A stretch of DNA of 64,000 bases. Source: Kineosporia sp. NBRC 101731. Its GTDB lineage: Bacteria; Actinomycetota; Actinomycetes; Actinomycetales; Kineosporiaceae. Positions within the stretch are counted from its first letter, which is position 1; every line of letters begins with the position of its first letter. The stretch covers positions 367,998-431,997 of the forward strand of contig NZ_BSTC01000006.1 in the NCBI RefSeq assembly GCF_030269305.1, written 5' to 3'. Shown here piece after piece: positions 26,830-36,455 of this stretch. Made by a program: the position numbers and the translations under genes. The notes beneath the pieces are model-generated. The model was given only the letters and a program-made list of their open reading frames with translations, was not told where the DNA came from and did no database searches.

Positions 26830-26848
26830 CACCCGGATCCACCGGGTG
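26830..26848. terminator. Hairpin terminator between convergent genes
   Basis: CACCCGG (26830-26836) pairs with CCGGGTG (26842-26848) around ATCCA; on the plus strand GCAAAACC follows. It lies between the exporter gene (+) and the DUF4291 gene (-). Confidence 0.5.
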
Positions 26849-26856
26849 GCAAAACC

Positions 26857-27459
26857 TCATCCCGTGACGCGCAGGTCCCGGGCGATCGCCGCGGGGAGCG
26901 GGTAGGGGCGTTCGGCCGGCAGCAGGGCCCGGGCGCCGTCCAGGTCGTCGGCCCGCACCCGGGCGTGGATCGCGTGGGCGAGGGGGGTGACGTCGGTGAT
27001 GCCCGTCGTCCACCCGTCCACGTAGTCCGGCACGACCGGGGCACCGAGGCCGATCTGGATGGAGCGGTGCTCCAGAGGGGCCAGGGAGAGCGAGCGTTCG
27101 GGGTCCCACTGCACCCGCACCGGCCGCTCCCGGGTGAGGCGTTTCCAGGTGTCCTGCGTGTTGTGCACGTCGCGCTCGAAGTGGCTCAGGCAGGCCTGGG
27201 CGAGGGCCTGCTCGAAACCGGCCCGGGTGATCCGGATCGCGAGAATCCGCTCCTGGCCGGCTTTACGGCCCCATCCGCAGCGGTACATCATCCAGAGGAA
27301 CGAAGGCTTGATCCAGGTCATGCGCTCCGTCTTGAACGGCGGCACGAAACGTCCTGCGGCCAGGGCTGCTTCGGCGATGGCGGAGTCGTAGGCCTGATAG
27401 ACCGTGATGCGCTCGTCGTCGTGGAGGGCACGTACCTGGCGGACCGGTGTGATGCTCAT
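26857..27459 (-). CDS. DUF4291 family protein
   Basis: A 200-aa protein matching DUF4291: RITVYQAYDSAIAEAALAAG, KTERMTWIKPSFLWMMYRCG, RILAIRITRAGFE and VRVQWDPERSL. Its function is unknown. ATG 27459 gives MSITPVRQVRALHD; longer in-frame starts give an atypical extension. A TAACGT at 27470-27475 on the minus strand could be its -10 box (10 nt from ATG). Confidence 0.85.
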   Translation of the reverse strand: MSITPVRQVRALHDDERITVYQAYDSAIAEAALAAGRFVPPFKTERMTWIKPSFLWMMYRCGWGRKAGQERILAIRITRAGFEQALAQACLSHFERDVHNTQDTWKRLTRERPVRVQWDPERSLSLAPLEHRSIQIGLGAPVVPDYVDGWTTGITDVTPLAHAIHARVRADDLDGARALLPAERPYPLPAAIARDLRVTG

Positions 27460-27494
27460 GATCCACACAACGTTAGCGACGCGCCCGCCGCGGA

Positions 27495-28853
27495 TCATCC
27501 GAATTGATCGGTGCCGTGACCGGTCGCGGAGCGGGTGGAAGACTCTTCCTCGAGCGGCTCCAGCTCCGCGGCCTTCTGCTGCGGCGTCAGGGTGCCCCGG
27601 GCGGCGATGCGCCGGATCCGGCGGCTCTGGGTGCGGTACTGCTTGCGCACGCCCTTGCGCAGCCGGGTGGCCAGGACCTCGCTGATCTCGCGGGAGGACA
27701 GGTCCTGGATGCGGACGATCTCCTTCTCCGTGCGCTGCGAGCCGGGCAGACCCTCCTGCTCGCCGAGACCCTGGGCCACCTCGTCGGGGAAGAACGCGTT
27801 GCCGGTGCTGGAGCGGGACACGACACCGAGGATGGCCTGCACGGCCGTGTCCATCGACACCAGGTCGGGAGCCGGGCGCTCCTCGTCGGCCCCGGCGTAG
27901 GCCTCGGTCAGCAGGGCGGGGTCGCCGATCACCGTCATCCCGGCTTTCTCCAGGTCGCCGATGGTCTCCTGGTATCCGGTGGCGAGTTCGACGGCGCGTT
28001 GCACGGCCCAGTCCGGGGTGCGCACGGCGGGGCCGCCCTCGGAAGGCATCAGCTCGACCGTGCGCAGGATCGAGCCGTAACGGATCAGGTCGGCGTAGTC
28101 CTTCCAGGGGAAGTCACGCTCGCGCAGCTGCACGTTGAGCCGCCGGAACAGCTCGGTCTCGGCCGCCGACATCGACCGGTTCTGCCGTCCGGCCGCGCCA
28201 TCGGTGAGGGTGCCGGTGGGCAGACCCAGCAGATCGTTGAAGGTGCGCATCAGCAGACCGCGGTCGGCCGGGTCGAGCACCACCGCGGTGACATTCTGCG
28301 GCCCCACCGCGGCAGCCCACCGACGCAACACGTCGCCCTGGTCGTGGCGACGCCAGAACGACGGTGTCACGCCCCGTTTCGGCGGGGACGAGAGCATCGC
28401 CCGGCACCACTTCGGGTAGGGCAGCTGGTGGCCGCTCTTCAGGTACTGCTGCCACGCCGAGGGCATGATCCGGGTCAGCGGGCGCAGCGTGAGCACCACG
28501 CGTACCTCGTCGTCCGAACTGTGCTCGCGCAGGTCGTCCACGATCCGCTGCGCCGACTCCTCCGACGCCTCGCACAGGTACTCGCTGGACACGAACCGCA
28601 GCCCCGGCGCCGCCGAGACCTGGAGCAGCAGCCGCTGCCAGTGACGGTCCTTCACCGGATGGTCGCTGGCCTGCCAGCCGGTGCCCTGACCGAGTGCCGC
28701 CAGTGCCCCCTTGGCCTGCTCGAACGGTGTGCCGGGCATGCTCAGGCCGTACATCTCCAGCCCACCCTCGGTGTGGTGCTTGAGATCCTCCAGGGACGCC
28801 TGAATGGCGGTCGTCCCCGTTTTCGGGGCACCGATGTGCAGCAAGGTGGGCAT
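27495..28853 (-). CDS. Sulfotransferase-like protein
   Basis: A 452-aa protein starting MPTLLHIGAPKTGTTAIQ, the 5'-phosphosulfate-binding loop (PKTGTT) of PAPS-dependent sulfotransferases. VRVVLTLRPLTRIMPSAWQQ resembles the 3'-phosphate-binding motif (R then S). The last 110 residues are a charged, probably helical extension rich in Arg, Glu and Gln without clear homology to the fold. The acceptor is unknown; carbohydrate or lipid is possible. ATG 28853 is chosen because the conserved loop begins there. It sits with DUF4291 in the most accessory-looking part of the window. Confidence 0.8.
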   Translation of the reverse strand: MPTLLHIGAPKTGTTAIQASLEDLKHHTEGGLEMYGLSMPGTPFEQAKGALAALGQGTGWQASDHPVKDRHWQRLLLQVSAAPGLRFVSSEYLCEASEESAQRIVDDLREHSSDDEVRVVLTLRPLTRIMPSAWQQYLKSGHQLPYPKWCRAMLSSPPKRGVTPSFWRRHDQGDVLRRWAAAVGPQNVTAVVLDPADRGLLMRTFNDLLGLPTGTLTDGAAGRQNRSMSAAETELFRRLNVQLRERDFPWKDYADLIRYGSILRTVELMPSEGGPAVRTPDWAVQRAVELATGYQETIGDLEKAGMTVIGDPALLTEAYAGADEERPAPDLVSMDTAVQAILGVVSRSSTGNAFFPDEVAQGLGEQEGLPGSQRTEKEIVRIQDLSSREISEVLATRLRKGVRKQYRTQSRRIRRIAARGTLTPQQKAAELEPLEEESSTRSATGHGTDQFG

Positions 28854-29014
28854 CCCGACATCATTCAGTGAACGGATGCCTCCATGCACGTCAACGGGAT
28901 GTGAAAAGACTGTGCGTAGGTGGTTCCGCGACCAAATCGCAACCTCCCGGACCGGTGCCGGGACCGGTGAGGAGCCTCGGGGTGGGGTGGCACGGGCTGC
29001 CCCGGGAGCGGTGC

Positions 29015-29020
29015 CAGTAT
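29015..29020 (+). promoter_or_regulatory. Possible -10 box of leaderless hisI transcript
   Basis: CAGTAT fits xANNNT and lies 7 nt before GTG 29028. It would head the hisI-trpE-Trp membrane protein operon. Confidence 0.35.
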
Positions 29021-29027
29021 TGGCCGG

Positions 29028-29477
29028 GTGAGTGCGACCTCTGAGAAACCGGCTGAGAACTCGCCGCTGGACCCCGGCCTCGCCGCCCGCCTGACCCGCA
29101 ATCCCGACGGCCTGGTCTGCGCCGTCGTCCAGCAGTGGGACACCCGCGAGCTGCTGATGGTCGGCTGGATGGACGACGAGGCCCTGCACCGCACCCTGAC
29201 TAGTGGCCGGGTGACGTTCTGGAGCCGCAGCCGCCAGGAGTACTGGCGCAAGGGCGACACCTCCGGGCACGTGCAGTGGGTCAAGGCGGTGGCGCTGGAC
29301 TGTGACGGCGATGCGCTGCTCGTCACGGTCGACCAGGTCGGGGCCGCCTGCCACACCGGTGACCGCACCTGCTTCGACGCCGACCGGCTCAAGGTCGTCA
29401 CCGGACCGGTCCTCACCCCGAACGCTTCCCGGAACCTTTCCCAGAACCCTTCCCAGAGCGAGGAGTCACCCGCGTGA
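29028..29477 (+). CDS. hisI: Phosphoribosyl-AMP cyclohydrolase
   Basis: Third step of histidine synthesis, opening the adenine ring of PR-AMP. The 149-aa protein has [42 protein letters not shown] and the zinc motif [10 protein letters not shown]. The C-terminal 20 residues are Ser/Asn/Gln-rich from short DNA repeats. The stop overlaps trpE as GTGA, an actinobacterial his-trp linkage. Confidence 0.95.
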   Translation: MSATSEKPAENSPLDPGLAARLTRNPDGLVCAVVQQWDTRELLMVGWMDDEALHRTLTSGRVTFWSRSRQEYWRKGDTSGHVQWVKAVALDCDGDALLVTVDQVGAACHTGDRTCFDADRLKVVTGPVLTPNASRNLSQNPSQSEESPA

Positions 29478-31069
29478 CCGCCACGAGCGAGCGCCCCACC
29501 GACATCCCCACCGATCTGGGTTTCGGTGGCACCTGGCCGGACCTGGACGGGTTCCGGCGCCTGGCCGCCGACCGCCGGGTGATCCCGGTGGTGCGGCGGT
29601 TCCTGGCGGACGGCGAGACCCCGATCGGTGTGTACCGCAAGCTGGCCGGCGACCGTTCCGGCACGTTCCTGCTCGAATCGGCCGAGCACGGCGGGGTCTG
29701 GTCGCGCTACAGCATCATCGGTGCCGCCAGCCGGGCGACCCTGACGTCGAGGGACGGCGTGGCGCACTGGATCGGTGATCCGCCGGCCGGCGTCCCGACC
29801 GGCGGCGACCCGCTGGTCGCGTTGCGCGACACGGTCGAGGCGCTGCGGGCCCCGCGCCTGCCCGGGCTGCCGCCGCTGACCGGCGGCATGGTCGGCTACG
29901 TGGGCTGGGAGGCCGTGCGCCGCTGGGAGAAGCTGCCCAACGCGCCCCAGGACGAGCTCGAGGTGCCGGAACTGGCCATGAGCCTGGCCACCGACCTGGC
30001 CGTGCTCGACCACACCGACGGCACCCTGATGCTCATCGCCAACGCGGTGAACTACGACGGCACCGACGAGCGGGTGGACGAGGCCCACGCCGACGCCGTC
30101 GCGCGCCTGGACCGGATGACCCGCCAGCTGGCCGAGCCCGCCCCCAGCACGGTCGCGGTGCACGAGCCGGCGCCGAAGAAGGTGCAGCCCCGCGAGCGCA
30201 CCCGCCGCGAGGACTATCTGGATGCCGTGGCGGCGGGCAAGCGCGCCATCGTCGACGGCGAGGTGTTCCAGGTGGTCATCTCGCAGCGCTTCGACCTGGA
30301 CTGCCCGGCCGACGCGATCGACGTCTACCGGGTGCTAAGGGCGTCCAACCCCAGCCCTTACATGTACCTCTACCGGACTGAGGACTCCGCGGGCCGCGAG
30401 CTGGCCGTGGTCGGCTCCAGCCCCGAGGCGCTGGTGAAGGTGACCGGCGGGCGCGCGATCACCCACCCGATCGCCGGTACCCGCCCGCGCGGGGCCACCG
30501 CGGGCGAGGACAACGACCTGGCCGTGGAACTGCTCGCCGACACCAAGGAGCGCGCCGAGCACCTGATGCTCGTCGACCTGGCCCGCAACGACCTGGGCAA
30601 GGTCTGCACCGCGGGCACCGTCGAGGTGGTCGATTTCATGGAGGTCGAGCGGTACAGCCACGTCATGCACCTGGTCTCCACCGTCGAGGGGGAGCTCGCC
30701 CCGGGCCGCACCGCCTTCGACGTGCTGCGCGCGACCTTCCCCGCCGGCACGCTCTCCGGCGCCCCGAAACCCCGGGCCATGCAGCTGATCGACGAGCTGG
30801 AACCGGTCACCCGCGGCATCTACGGCGGGGTGGTGGGCTACCTTGACGTGGCCGGCGACATGGACTTCGCGATCGCCATCCGCACCGCCCTGCTGCGCGA
30901 GGGCGTGGCCCACGTGCAGGCCGGCGCGGGCATCGTGGCCGACTCGGTGGCGGAGAAGGAGGACGAGGAGTGCCGCAACAAGGCGGCCGCCGTCCTGCGC
31001 GCCGTCCACGTGGCCACCACGGTCCGGCCGGTCCGGGCCACGATTGAGGACGACGGGACTCCCGCATGA
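29474..31069 (+). CDS. trpE: Anthranilate synthase component I
   Basis: Converts chorismate to anthranilate; 531 aa. The tryptophan feedback site LLESAE is present near residue 60. Catalytic-core motifs: [55 protein letters not shown] and [18 protein letters not shown]. trpG and trpD are not nearby. No leader peptide rich in Trp codons is visible upstream. Confidence 0.97.
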   Translation: MTATSERPTDIPTDLGFGGTWPDLDGFRRLAADRRVIPVVRRFLADGETPIGVYRKLAGDRSGTFLLESAEHGGVWSRYSIIGAASRATLTSRDGVAHWIGDPPAGVPTGGDPLVALRDTVEALRAPRLPGLPPLTGGMVGYVGWEAVRRWEKLPNAPQDELEVPELAMSLATDLAVLDHTDGTLMLIANAVNYDGTDERVDEAHADAVARLDRMTRQLAEPAPSTVAVHEPAPKKVQPRERTRREDYLDAVAAGKRAIVDGEVFQVVISQRFDLDCPADAIDVYRVLRASNPSPYMYLYRTEDSAGRELAVVGSSPEALVKVTGGRAITHPIAGTRPRGATAGEDNDLAVELLADTKERAEHLMLVDLARNDLGKVCTAGTVEVVDFMEVERYSHVMHLVSTVEGELAPGRTAFDVLRATFPAGTLSGAPKPRAMQLIDELEPVTRGIYGGVVGYLDVAGDMDFAIAIRTALLREGVAHVQAGAGIVADSVAEKEDEECRNKAAAVLRAVHVATTVRPVRATIEDDGTPA

Positions 31070-31764
31070 GTTCGGTCCAGCTTCCGCAGGTCCCGGGATC
31101 GGTCACACCGGGGCGGCCGGGCGGTCCCCGGGCCCTGACCGGGCGGCGAACGGTCGTGCTGCTCGGACTGCTCGGCGCCGGTCTGGTGCTGCTGGGGGGA
31201 TCGCGTCCCTGGGGCACCGTGAACGTGGCCGCGCTGGCCACCTTCGGGGACATCGACATCACCGGCGGCCAGGCCGCCCCCGCCGGGACGGCCGTCGCCG
31301 TCGCGGTCGCGGCCGCCTCCCTGGTCCTGACCATCGCCGGACGCCTGGCCCGGTTCGTGATCCCCGTCGGCGTGCTGGTCTGCGGCGTCGCGCTCGCGGT
31401 CAGCGGGGTACGCACGATGAGCGATCCGCAGGGCGCGGCCTCCGACGCGCTGCGCGACACCCTCAGCCTCGGCGGCGACCTGGCCGAGAGCTTCGACCTG
31501 AACATCAGTCTGAACGGCTGGGGCTGGATCCACGTGGCCGGTGCCGTGGTGATCGCGCTGGCCGGGTTACTCGGGGTCGTGGGCAGCCGGTCGTGGCCGG
31601 TCGGCGGACGCCGGTTCGAGCGCCAGGGCGCGAGGACCACGACGCCGGACGCGGCGGCCGGCGCCACCGCCGCCGGTGGCTGGTCCAGCTCGGCCGATGT
31701 CTGGGACGCCCAGAACCGCGGCGAGGACCTCACCTCGGACAGCACGGACAACCGGGACGACTGA
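31066..31764 (+). CDS. Trp biosynthesis-associated membrane protein
   Basis: A 232-aa protein of the actinobacterial family found after trpE (TIGR02234 type). It has about four hydrophobic segments (near 28-48, 70-87, 96-115 and 151-173) and a Gly/Asp-rich hydrophilic tail. Its role is unknown; a link to tryptophan metabolism is inferred only from position. ATG 31066 overlaps the trpE stop as ATGA. Confidence 0.88.
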   Translation: MSSVQLPQVPGSVTPGRPGGPRALTGRRTVVLLGLLGAGLVLLGGSRPWGTVNVAALATFGDIDITGGQAAPAGTAVAVAVAAASLVLTIAGRLARFVIPVGVLVCGVALAVSGVRTMSDPQGAASDALRDTLSLGGDLAESFDLNISLNGWGWIHVAGAVVIALAGLLGVVGSRSWPVGGRRFERQGARTTTPDAAAGATAAGGWSSSADVWDAQNRGEDLTSDSTDNRDD

Positions 31765-31881
31765 CGTCGCGGCTCGCCCGAACGGGGTGCACCGCGACCC
31801 GGTGGAGGCGAACCGATATCGTCCCTACCGGCCTGAGCTGAAGAGAGCTGACAGAATGTGGGCCGTCTGAAAGGGGACGTC

Positions 31882-32148
31882 ATGGCGGGCACCAAGGAAC
31901 AACACCCGAAGCCTGCGGAGCAGGACTTCCACGACCCGTACGGCCACGGGCACTCGGTCGCGGCCTGGGTCGCGGTCGTGGTCGTGCTGATCGGTTCGCT
32001 GCTGGCGACCATCGCCGTCGGCTTCGGCATCAACGAGTACCTGTGGCTGTTCATCGTCGGCATGGTCATCGCCGTCGTGGTCGGTCCCGTGGTCGGCAAG
32101 GTCCTCGGGGCGATGGGGTTCGGCGCTCAGCCTCACTCCAGCCACTGA
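31882..32148 (+). CDS. HGxxPAAW-family small membrane protein
   Basis: An 88-aa protein with the actinobacterial motif HGHSVAAW (variant of HGxxPAAW) followed by two membrane segments. It is usually found in the trp operon region; its function is unknown. ATG 31882 follows AAGGGG by 6 nt. Confidence 0.85.
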   Translation: MAGTKEQHPKPAEQDFHDPYGHGHSVAAWVAVVVVLIGSLLATIAVGFGINEYLWLFIVGMVIAVVVGPVVGKVLGAMGFGAQPHSSH

Positions 32149-32227
32149 GACATCGGACCGCATCGGGCCGGGCGGGCACCTCCGGCCGACCGCTGACGTT
32201 GGCCGGGGAGAAGACCTGGCGAACAGA

Positions 32228-32263
32228 GCAGTGACAGGGCAGGTACAGGGCAGTGACAGGGCA
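32228..32263. repeat. 14-bp direct repeat with 22-bp period
   Basis: GCAGTGACAGGGCA occurs at 32228-32241 and 32250-32263. A start-to-start distance of 22 bp is about two helical turns, as expected for a pair of regulator sites upstream of the RDD gene. Confidence 0.6.
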
Positions 32264-32273
32264 AGCGGTCCGG

Positions 32274-32295
32274 GCCCTCCTCCTCGGAGGAGGGC
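32274..32295. terminator. Hairpin between HGxxPAAW and RDD genes
   Basis: A perfect 9-bp stem (32274-32282 with 32287-32295) with a CTCG tetraloop. No U-tract follows, so termination is likely weak or rho-assisted. Confidence 0.4.
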
Positions 32296-32386
32296 GGTCA
32301 CCCGCCGGTGGACGAACCGGGCCGACCCGCCGGTAGCCTGCGTGTCGACCGGGGCCAGGTAGGCCCGCACCGACGATGAGGTGACG

Positions 32387-33382
32387 ATGTCCGAGTACGG
32401 CTCGAACCCGCCGCGCGACCCGAACAACGGCGAATCCGGCAATCCGGAACAGCAGGGCGACCCGGCACAGCACCCGGGGCAGTCCGCAGGGCAGCAGCCG
32501 ACGTACGGCCAGCCGCCGCAGTACGGGCAGAACCAGCCGGGCCAGCCCTCGTACGGGCAGGGTCAGTACGGCCAGCCCCAGCAGCCGGGTCAGCCCCAGC
32601 AGCCGGGTCCGCCCGAGTACGGTTCGCCCGGCCACCAGCCCCCGTACGGTCAGCAGCCCGGCCAGTACGGCCAGCAGCAGCCCGGCCAGTACGGCCAGCA
32701 GCAGCCCGGCCAGTACGGCCAGCAGCAGCCCGGCCAGTACGGCCAGCAGCAGCCCGGCCAGTACGGCCAGCAGCAGCCGGGTCAGTACGGCCAGCCGGGT
32801 CAGTACGGTCAGCAGCCGGGGGCCTACGGTTCCAACCCGTACGGGCAGCCGCCTGTCTACGGGGCGTACGGCAACCCGATGCAGAACAACGCGAGCAACA
32901 TCCCCGCGAACATCGAGTTCGCCTCGATGGGCCGCCGGCTCGCGGCGCAGCTCATCGACGGGGTGCTCCTGTCGGTGATCTTCGCCATCCTGTTCGTGCT
33001 CCTGGGGCTCGCGATCTGGTCGGGTGACGACAGCCTGGACTCCAGTACGACCATGGACGGCACCAGTGCGGGCGAGACGGTCATGGGTCTGGCGTTCTAT
33101 GCCATCGCCTTCCTGATCCCGCTGATCTACCAGGTGACCATGATCGCCACACGGGGTGCCACGGTCGGCAAGATGGTGCTCGGCGTACGGGTCGTGAAGG
33201 TCGAGGACGGCCAGGTGCCCGGTTGGGTCCCGGCCCTCCTGCGCTGGCTGATCCCGTTCGCGGGCGGCCTCTTCTGCGGTATCGGCCAGATCGTCGTGTA
33301 CCTCTCGCCGTTCTTCGACTCCAGCGGCCGCCGGCAGGGCTGGCACGACATGGCCGCCAAGACCGTCGTGATCCGGGTCTGA
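32387..33382 (+). CDS. RDD-family membrane protein with Gln/Pro/Gly/Tyr repeat region
   Basis: A 331-aa protein. Residues about 25-155 are low complexity, with at least six near-perfect copies of QQPGQYGQ encoded by a 24-bp DNA repeat (about 32652-32790). Residues about 175-331 form an RDD domain: [19 protein letters not shown], a second membrane segment [30 protein letters not shown] and a final [17 protein letters not shown]. The function is unknown. ATG 32387 is chosen; GTG 32381 is 6 nt upstream. Confidence 0.88.
   Translation: MSEYGSNPPRDPNNGESGNPEQQGDPAQHPGQSAGQQPTYGQPPQYGQNQPGQPSYGQGQYGQPQQPGQPQQPGPPEYGSPGHQPPYGQQPGQYGQQQPGQYGQQQPGQYGQQQPGQYGQQQPGQYGQQQPGQYGQPGQYGQQPGAYGSNPYGQPPVYGAYGNPMQNNASNIPANIEFASMGRRLAAQLIDGVLLSVIFAILFVLLGLAIWSGDDSLDSSTTMDGTSAGETVMGLAFYAIAFLIPLIYQVTMIATRGATVGKMVLGVRVVKVEDGQVPGWVPALLRWLIPFAGGLFCGIGQIVVYLSPFFDSSGRRQGWHDMAAKTVVIRV
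32652..32790. repeat. 24-bp coding tandem repeat in the RDD gene
   Basis: Six nearly identical 24-bp units encode QQPGQYGQ repeats. The near identity at the DNA level, including wobble positions, implies recent expansion by slippage or recombination. Confidence 0.85.
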
Positions 33383-33385
33383 GTC

Positions 33386-33520
33386 GAGCGGTGTCGGGAC
33401 GAGCGGTGTCGGGACCGGCGGTGTCGGGGCGAGCCGTGTCGGGGCGAGCCGTGTCGAGACAAGCCATGTCGCGCCGTGCCGGGACGTGTCGAACGGTGCC
33501 GTGCCGGGACGTGTCGAACG
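33386..33520. repeat. Minisatellite: 15-bp units followed by two 25-bp units
   Basis: Units of the form GAGCGGTGTCGGGAC run from 33386 to 33475 in six copies, the first two identical and later ones diverging. They are followed by two 25-bp units (33471-33495 and 33496-33520) that differ at one base, and GTGCC triplication to about 33535. It fills the gap between the RDD and DUF2752 genes. Confidence 0.85.
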
Positions 33521-33601
33521 GTGCCGTGCCGTGCCGGCTGTGGTCGGTTCCGAACACGGTCGTCCTGTGCGTGACCCGTCCCGGCCGACCGTGACTCGTC
33601 C

Positions 33602-34141
33602 GTGAACGTCGTGCGACGGCCTGTGAGCGCACCGGAGCGGCCTTGGCGGCCCTCCCGGCACCTGGTGCGCCCGCTGGTCGTCGCCGCCGTCACCGGCGCA
33701 GCCACCGGGTACCTGGCGGTTGTCGACCCGAATCGTCCCGGGCACTATCCCGGCTGCCCGTTCCGTGCGCTGCTCGGCGTGTACTGCCCCGGCTGCGGCG
33801 GTCTGCGGGCGGTGCACGACCTGGCCCACGGCGACGTACCGGCCGCGCTGTCCTCGAACCTGCTGGTGACGCTCGTGGCGCCGGTGGCCGTCGTGCTCTG
33901 GGTGCGCTGGTTCCGGCGCCTCGCCGACCCCGGCGCCCTCCCCACGGGCCCCCTCCCCGGGAGCACCGGCGGCCCCGCGCCGGGAACCTCGTCCTCAAGC
34001 ACGAAAACCCTGTTCGCAGGTGACCCGAAAGGGCGCTTACGTGCGGGTATCCGGCTCTGGGGGCCGGTCGCGGTCGTTCTCGGCCTTATCCTCTTCGGGG
34101 TGCTGCGGAACATTCCCGGGTGGGAGTTCCTCGCTCCGTGA
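33602..34141 (+). CDS. DUF2752 membrane protein
   Basis: A 179-aa protein with the DUF2752 signature YPGCPFRALLGVYCPGCGGLRAVHDLAHGD, two CxxC-like Cys groups, and three hydrophobic segments (near 25-41, 85-101 and 152-168). Its function is unknown. GTG 33602 is the first start after the minisatellite. Confidence 0.85.
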   Translation: MNVVRRPVSAPERPWRPSRHLVRPLVVAAVTGAATGYLAVVDPNRPGHYPGCPFRALLGVYCPGCGGLRAVHDLAHGDVPAALSSNLLVTLVAPVAVVLWVRWFRRLADPGALPTGPLPGSTGGPAPGTSSSSTKTLFAGDPKGRLRAGIRLWGPVAVVLGLILFGVLRNIPGWEFLAP

Positions 34142-34156
34142 CCGATCCGGTGATGG

Positions 34157-34180
34157 ATCGGTGGCGGATCAGCCACTGAT
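34157..34180 (+). other. Hairpin upstream of trpC
   Basis: A 9-bp stem with one G-T pair (34157-34165 with 34172-34180) and loop GGATCA, in the 177-bp gap between DUF2752 and trpC. It may end the DUF2752 transcript. No Trp-rich leader peptide is visible. Confidence 0.35.
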
Positions 34181-34318
34181 CGGCCGCTGATCGGCTCGGG
34201 CGAAACGGTCCATATCAGACGGGACCTGCGAGTCATGGCGGACGGTAGGGGCCGGAGCACCCTCTGGGAATAGGTACCATCGACGGGTTGACACCGCCGC
34301 GTGACGAGGGAGCCTTGT

Positions 34319-35131
34319 GTGACTGTGCTCGATCAGATCCTCGTCGGGGTAAAAGCTGACCTGGAAGAACGCCAGGCCACCACACCCCTGGAGAAGCTCC
34401 AGGAACGGGCCGCACAACTGCCCTCGGCGAAGCCGGCGGAATCGGTTCTGCGCCACGGCGACACCGTCAAGGTGATCGCCGAGGTGAAACGGTCGAGCCC
34501 GAGCAAGGGTTCCCTGGCCGAGATCGGTGACCCCGCCGGTCTGGCCACCGAGTACGAGTCCGGTGGCGCCTCCGTCATCAGCGTGCTCACCGAGAAGCAC
34601 CGTTTCGGCGGCAGCCTCGAAGACCTGGCCAGTGTGCGGGCCGCGGTCGACGTGCCGGTGCTGCGCAAGGACTTCGTGTTCACCAGCTATCAGGTGTGGG
34701 AGGCCCGGGCCACCGGTGCCGACGCGATCCTGCTGATCGTGGCCGCGCTCGAGCAGGAGGCTCTGGTCTCGCTGATCGAGCGGGTTCACTCGGTCGGCAT
34801 GACCGCCCTGGTCGAGGTGCACGACGAGGAAGAGGTGCAGCGCGCGGTCGATGCCGGCGCCCGGGTGGTGGGCGTCAACGCCCGCAACCTGAAGACCCTC
34901 GAGGTGGACCGCAACACGTTCGCCAAACTCGCGCCGAAGATCCCCAGCGGCATCGTCCGGGTCGCCGAGTCCGGGGTGCGCGGTCCGCACGACGTGCTCG
35001 ACTACGCCCGCTCCGGCGCCCACGCGGTGCTGGTCGGTGAGAGCCTCGTGGTCGGCAACAACCCGCGTGGTGCCGTCGCCGACCTGGTCGCCGCCGGGTC
35101 CCACCCCGCCCTGCGGGCCGGGCGCTCCTGA
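34319..35131 (+). CDS. trpC: Indole-3-glycerol phosphate synthase
   Basis: Fourth step of tryptophan synthesis; 270-aa TIM barrel. Motifs: [68 protein letters not shown] and [14 protein letters not shown] 34319 gives [11 protein letters not shown], matching the family start, and GGGAG (34308-34312) lies 6 nt upstream. A TAGGTA at 34271-34276 may be a -10 box. Confidence 0.96.
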   Translation: MTVLDQILVGVKADLEERQATTPLEKLQERAAQLPSAKPAESVLRHGDTVKVIAEVKRSSPSKGSLAEIGDPAGLATEYESGGASVISVLTEKHRFGGSLEDLASVRAAVDVPVLRKDFVFTSYQVWEARATGADAILLIVAALEQEALVSLIERVHSVGMTALVEVHDEEEVQRAVDAGARVVGVNARNLKTLEVDRNTFAKLAPKIPSGIVRVAESGVRGPHDVLDYARSGAHAVLVGESLVVGNNPRGAVADLVAAGSHPALRAGRS

Positions 35132-35171
35132 CCCTCTTCCCGGGTCACCCCTTCGAACAGAACTGAAAGCG

Positions 35172-36455
35172 ATGACGGACTCTCTGCCCACCTCCGCCCG
35201 TCTGCGTGACGCCGTCGGCCCGTACTTCGGCCGTTTCGGCGGCCGGTTCGTGCCGGAGGCCCTCGTGGCCGCCCTGGACGAGCTCGACGCCGCGTTCGGC
35301 GCCGCGGTGGTCGACCCGGCGTTCATCGCCGAGCTCGACCACCTGCACCGCACGTACTCCGGCCGACCCAGCATCCTCACCGAGGCCCCCCGGTTCGCGC
35401 AGCACGCGGGCGGCGCCCGGGTGCTGCTGAAGCGGGAAGACCTGAACCACACCGGTTCGCACAAGATCAACAATGTGCTCGGGCAGGCCCTGCTGACCAA
35501 GCGCATGGGCAAGACCCGGGTGATCGCCGAGACCGGGGCCGGTCAGCACGGCGTGGCCACGGCCACCGCCGCCGCGCTGATGGACCTCGAGTGCGTGGTC
35601 TACATGGGCGAGGAAGACACCCGGCGGCAGGCGCTCAACGTCGCCCGGATGCGTCTGCTCGGCGCCGAGGTGGTCCCGGTCACCGCCGGCTCGCGCACCC
35701 TGAAAGACGCGATCAACGAGGCGATGCGCGACTGGGTGACGAACGTCGACACCACCCACTACCTGCTCGGCACGGTCGCCGGCCCGCACCCGTTCCCCAC
35801 CATGGTCCGCGAGTTCCACCGGATCATCGGTGAGGAGGCGCGCGCACAGGTGCTCGAGCTGACCGGCCGGCTGCCCGACGTGGTCGCGGCCTGCGTCGGT
35901 GGCGGCTCCAACGCGATCGGCATCTTCCACGCCTTCCTCGACGACCCCGAGGTGGAGCTGCTCGGCCTCGAGGCGGGCGGCGACGGGGTCGAGACCGGGC
36001 GCCACGCCAGCTCGATCACCGGCGGCGCACCCGGTGTGCTGCACGGTAACCGGACCTTCATCCTGCAGGACGAGGACGGCCAGACGATCGAGAGTCACTC
36101 GATCTCGGCCGGCCTGGACTACCCGGGAGTCGGCCCGGAGCACGCCTGGCTGGCCGAGTCCGGCCGGGCCCGGTACGAACCGGTCACCGACACCCAGGCG
36201 ATGGATGCGTTCCAGCTCCTGTGCCGCACCGAGGGCATCATCCCGGCGATCGAGAGCTCGCACGCCCTGGCCGGTGCCCTGCGTGAGGGCAAGCGGCTGG
36301 GGGAGGGCGGCATCGTGCTGGTCAACCTCTCCGGCCGGGGCGACAAGGACGTGGACACGGCGGCCCGCTGGTTCGGCCTGGTCTCCGCGCCCGATCTGGT
36401 CGCCTCCGAGGCCGAGCGCGTGGTGGCCACCGACGAGCTGAAGGACGAACTGTGA
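35172..36455 (+). CDS. trpB: Tryptophan synthase beta chain
   Basis: PLP enzyme joining indole and serine; 427 aa. PLP lysine in [10 protein letters not shown], ammonia/indole tunnel region [13 protein letters not shown], and the phosphate-binding GGGSNAIG are all intact, as is the COMM-domain region. ATG 35172 is 40 bp after trpC; upstream in-frame GTG codons lie inside trpC. The stop overlaps trpA as GTGA. Confidence 0.97.
   Translation: MTDSLPTSARLRDAVGPYFGRFGGRFVPEALVAALDELDAAFGAAVVDPAFIAELDHLHRTYSGRPSILTEAPRFAQHAGGARVLLKREDLNHTGSHKINNVLGQALLTKRMGKTRVIAETGAGQHGVATATAAALMDLECVVYMGEEDTRRQALNVARMRLLGAEVVPVTAGSRTLKDAINEAMRDWVTNVDTTHYLLGTVAGPHPFPTMVREFHRIIGEEARAQVLELTGRLPDVVAACVGGGSNAIGIFHAFLDDPEVELLGLEAGGDGVETGRHASSITGGAPGVLHGNRTFILQDEDGQTIESHSISAGLDYPGVGPEHAWLAESGRARYEPVTDTQAMDAFQLLCRTEGIIPAIESSHALAGALREGKRLGEGGIVLVNLSGRGDKDVDTAARWFGLVSAPDLVASEAERVVATDELKDEL

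Noticed and set aside
32652-32790. CRISPR-like array
   Set aside because: The 24-bp repeats are contiguous without spacers and lie in frame in the RDD gene.
33386-33632. Arg/His-rich minus-strand protein across the minisatellite
   Set aside because: Its sequence is only the translation of the tandem DNA repeat, with no family resemblance or ribosome site.
34142-34318. Trp attenuator or leader peptide before trpC
   Set aside because: No short frame with clustered Trp codons and no terminator/antiterminator pair is visible; only a modest hairpin is present.
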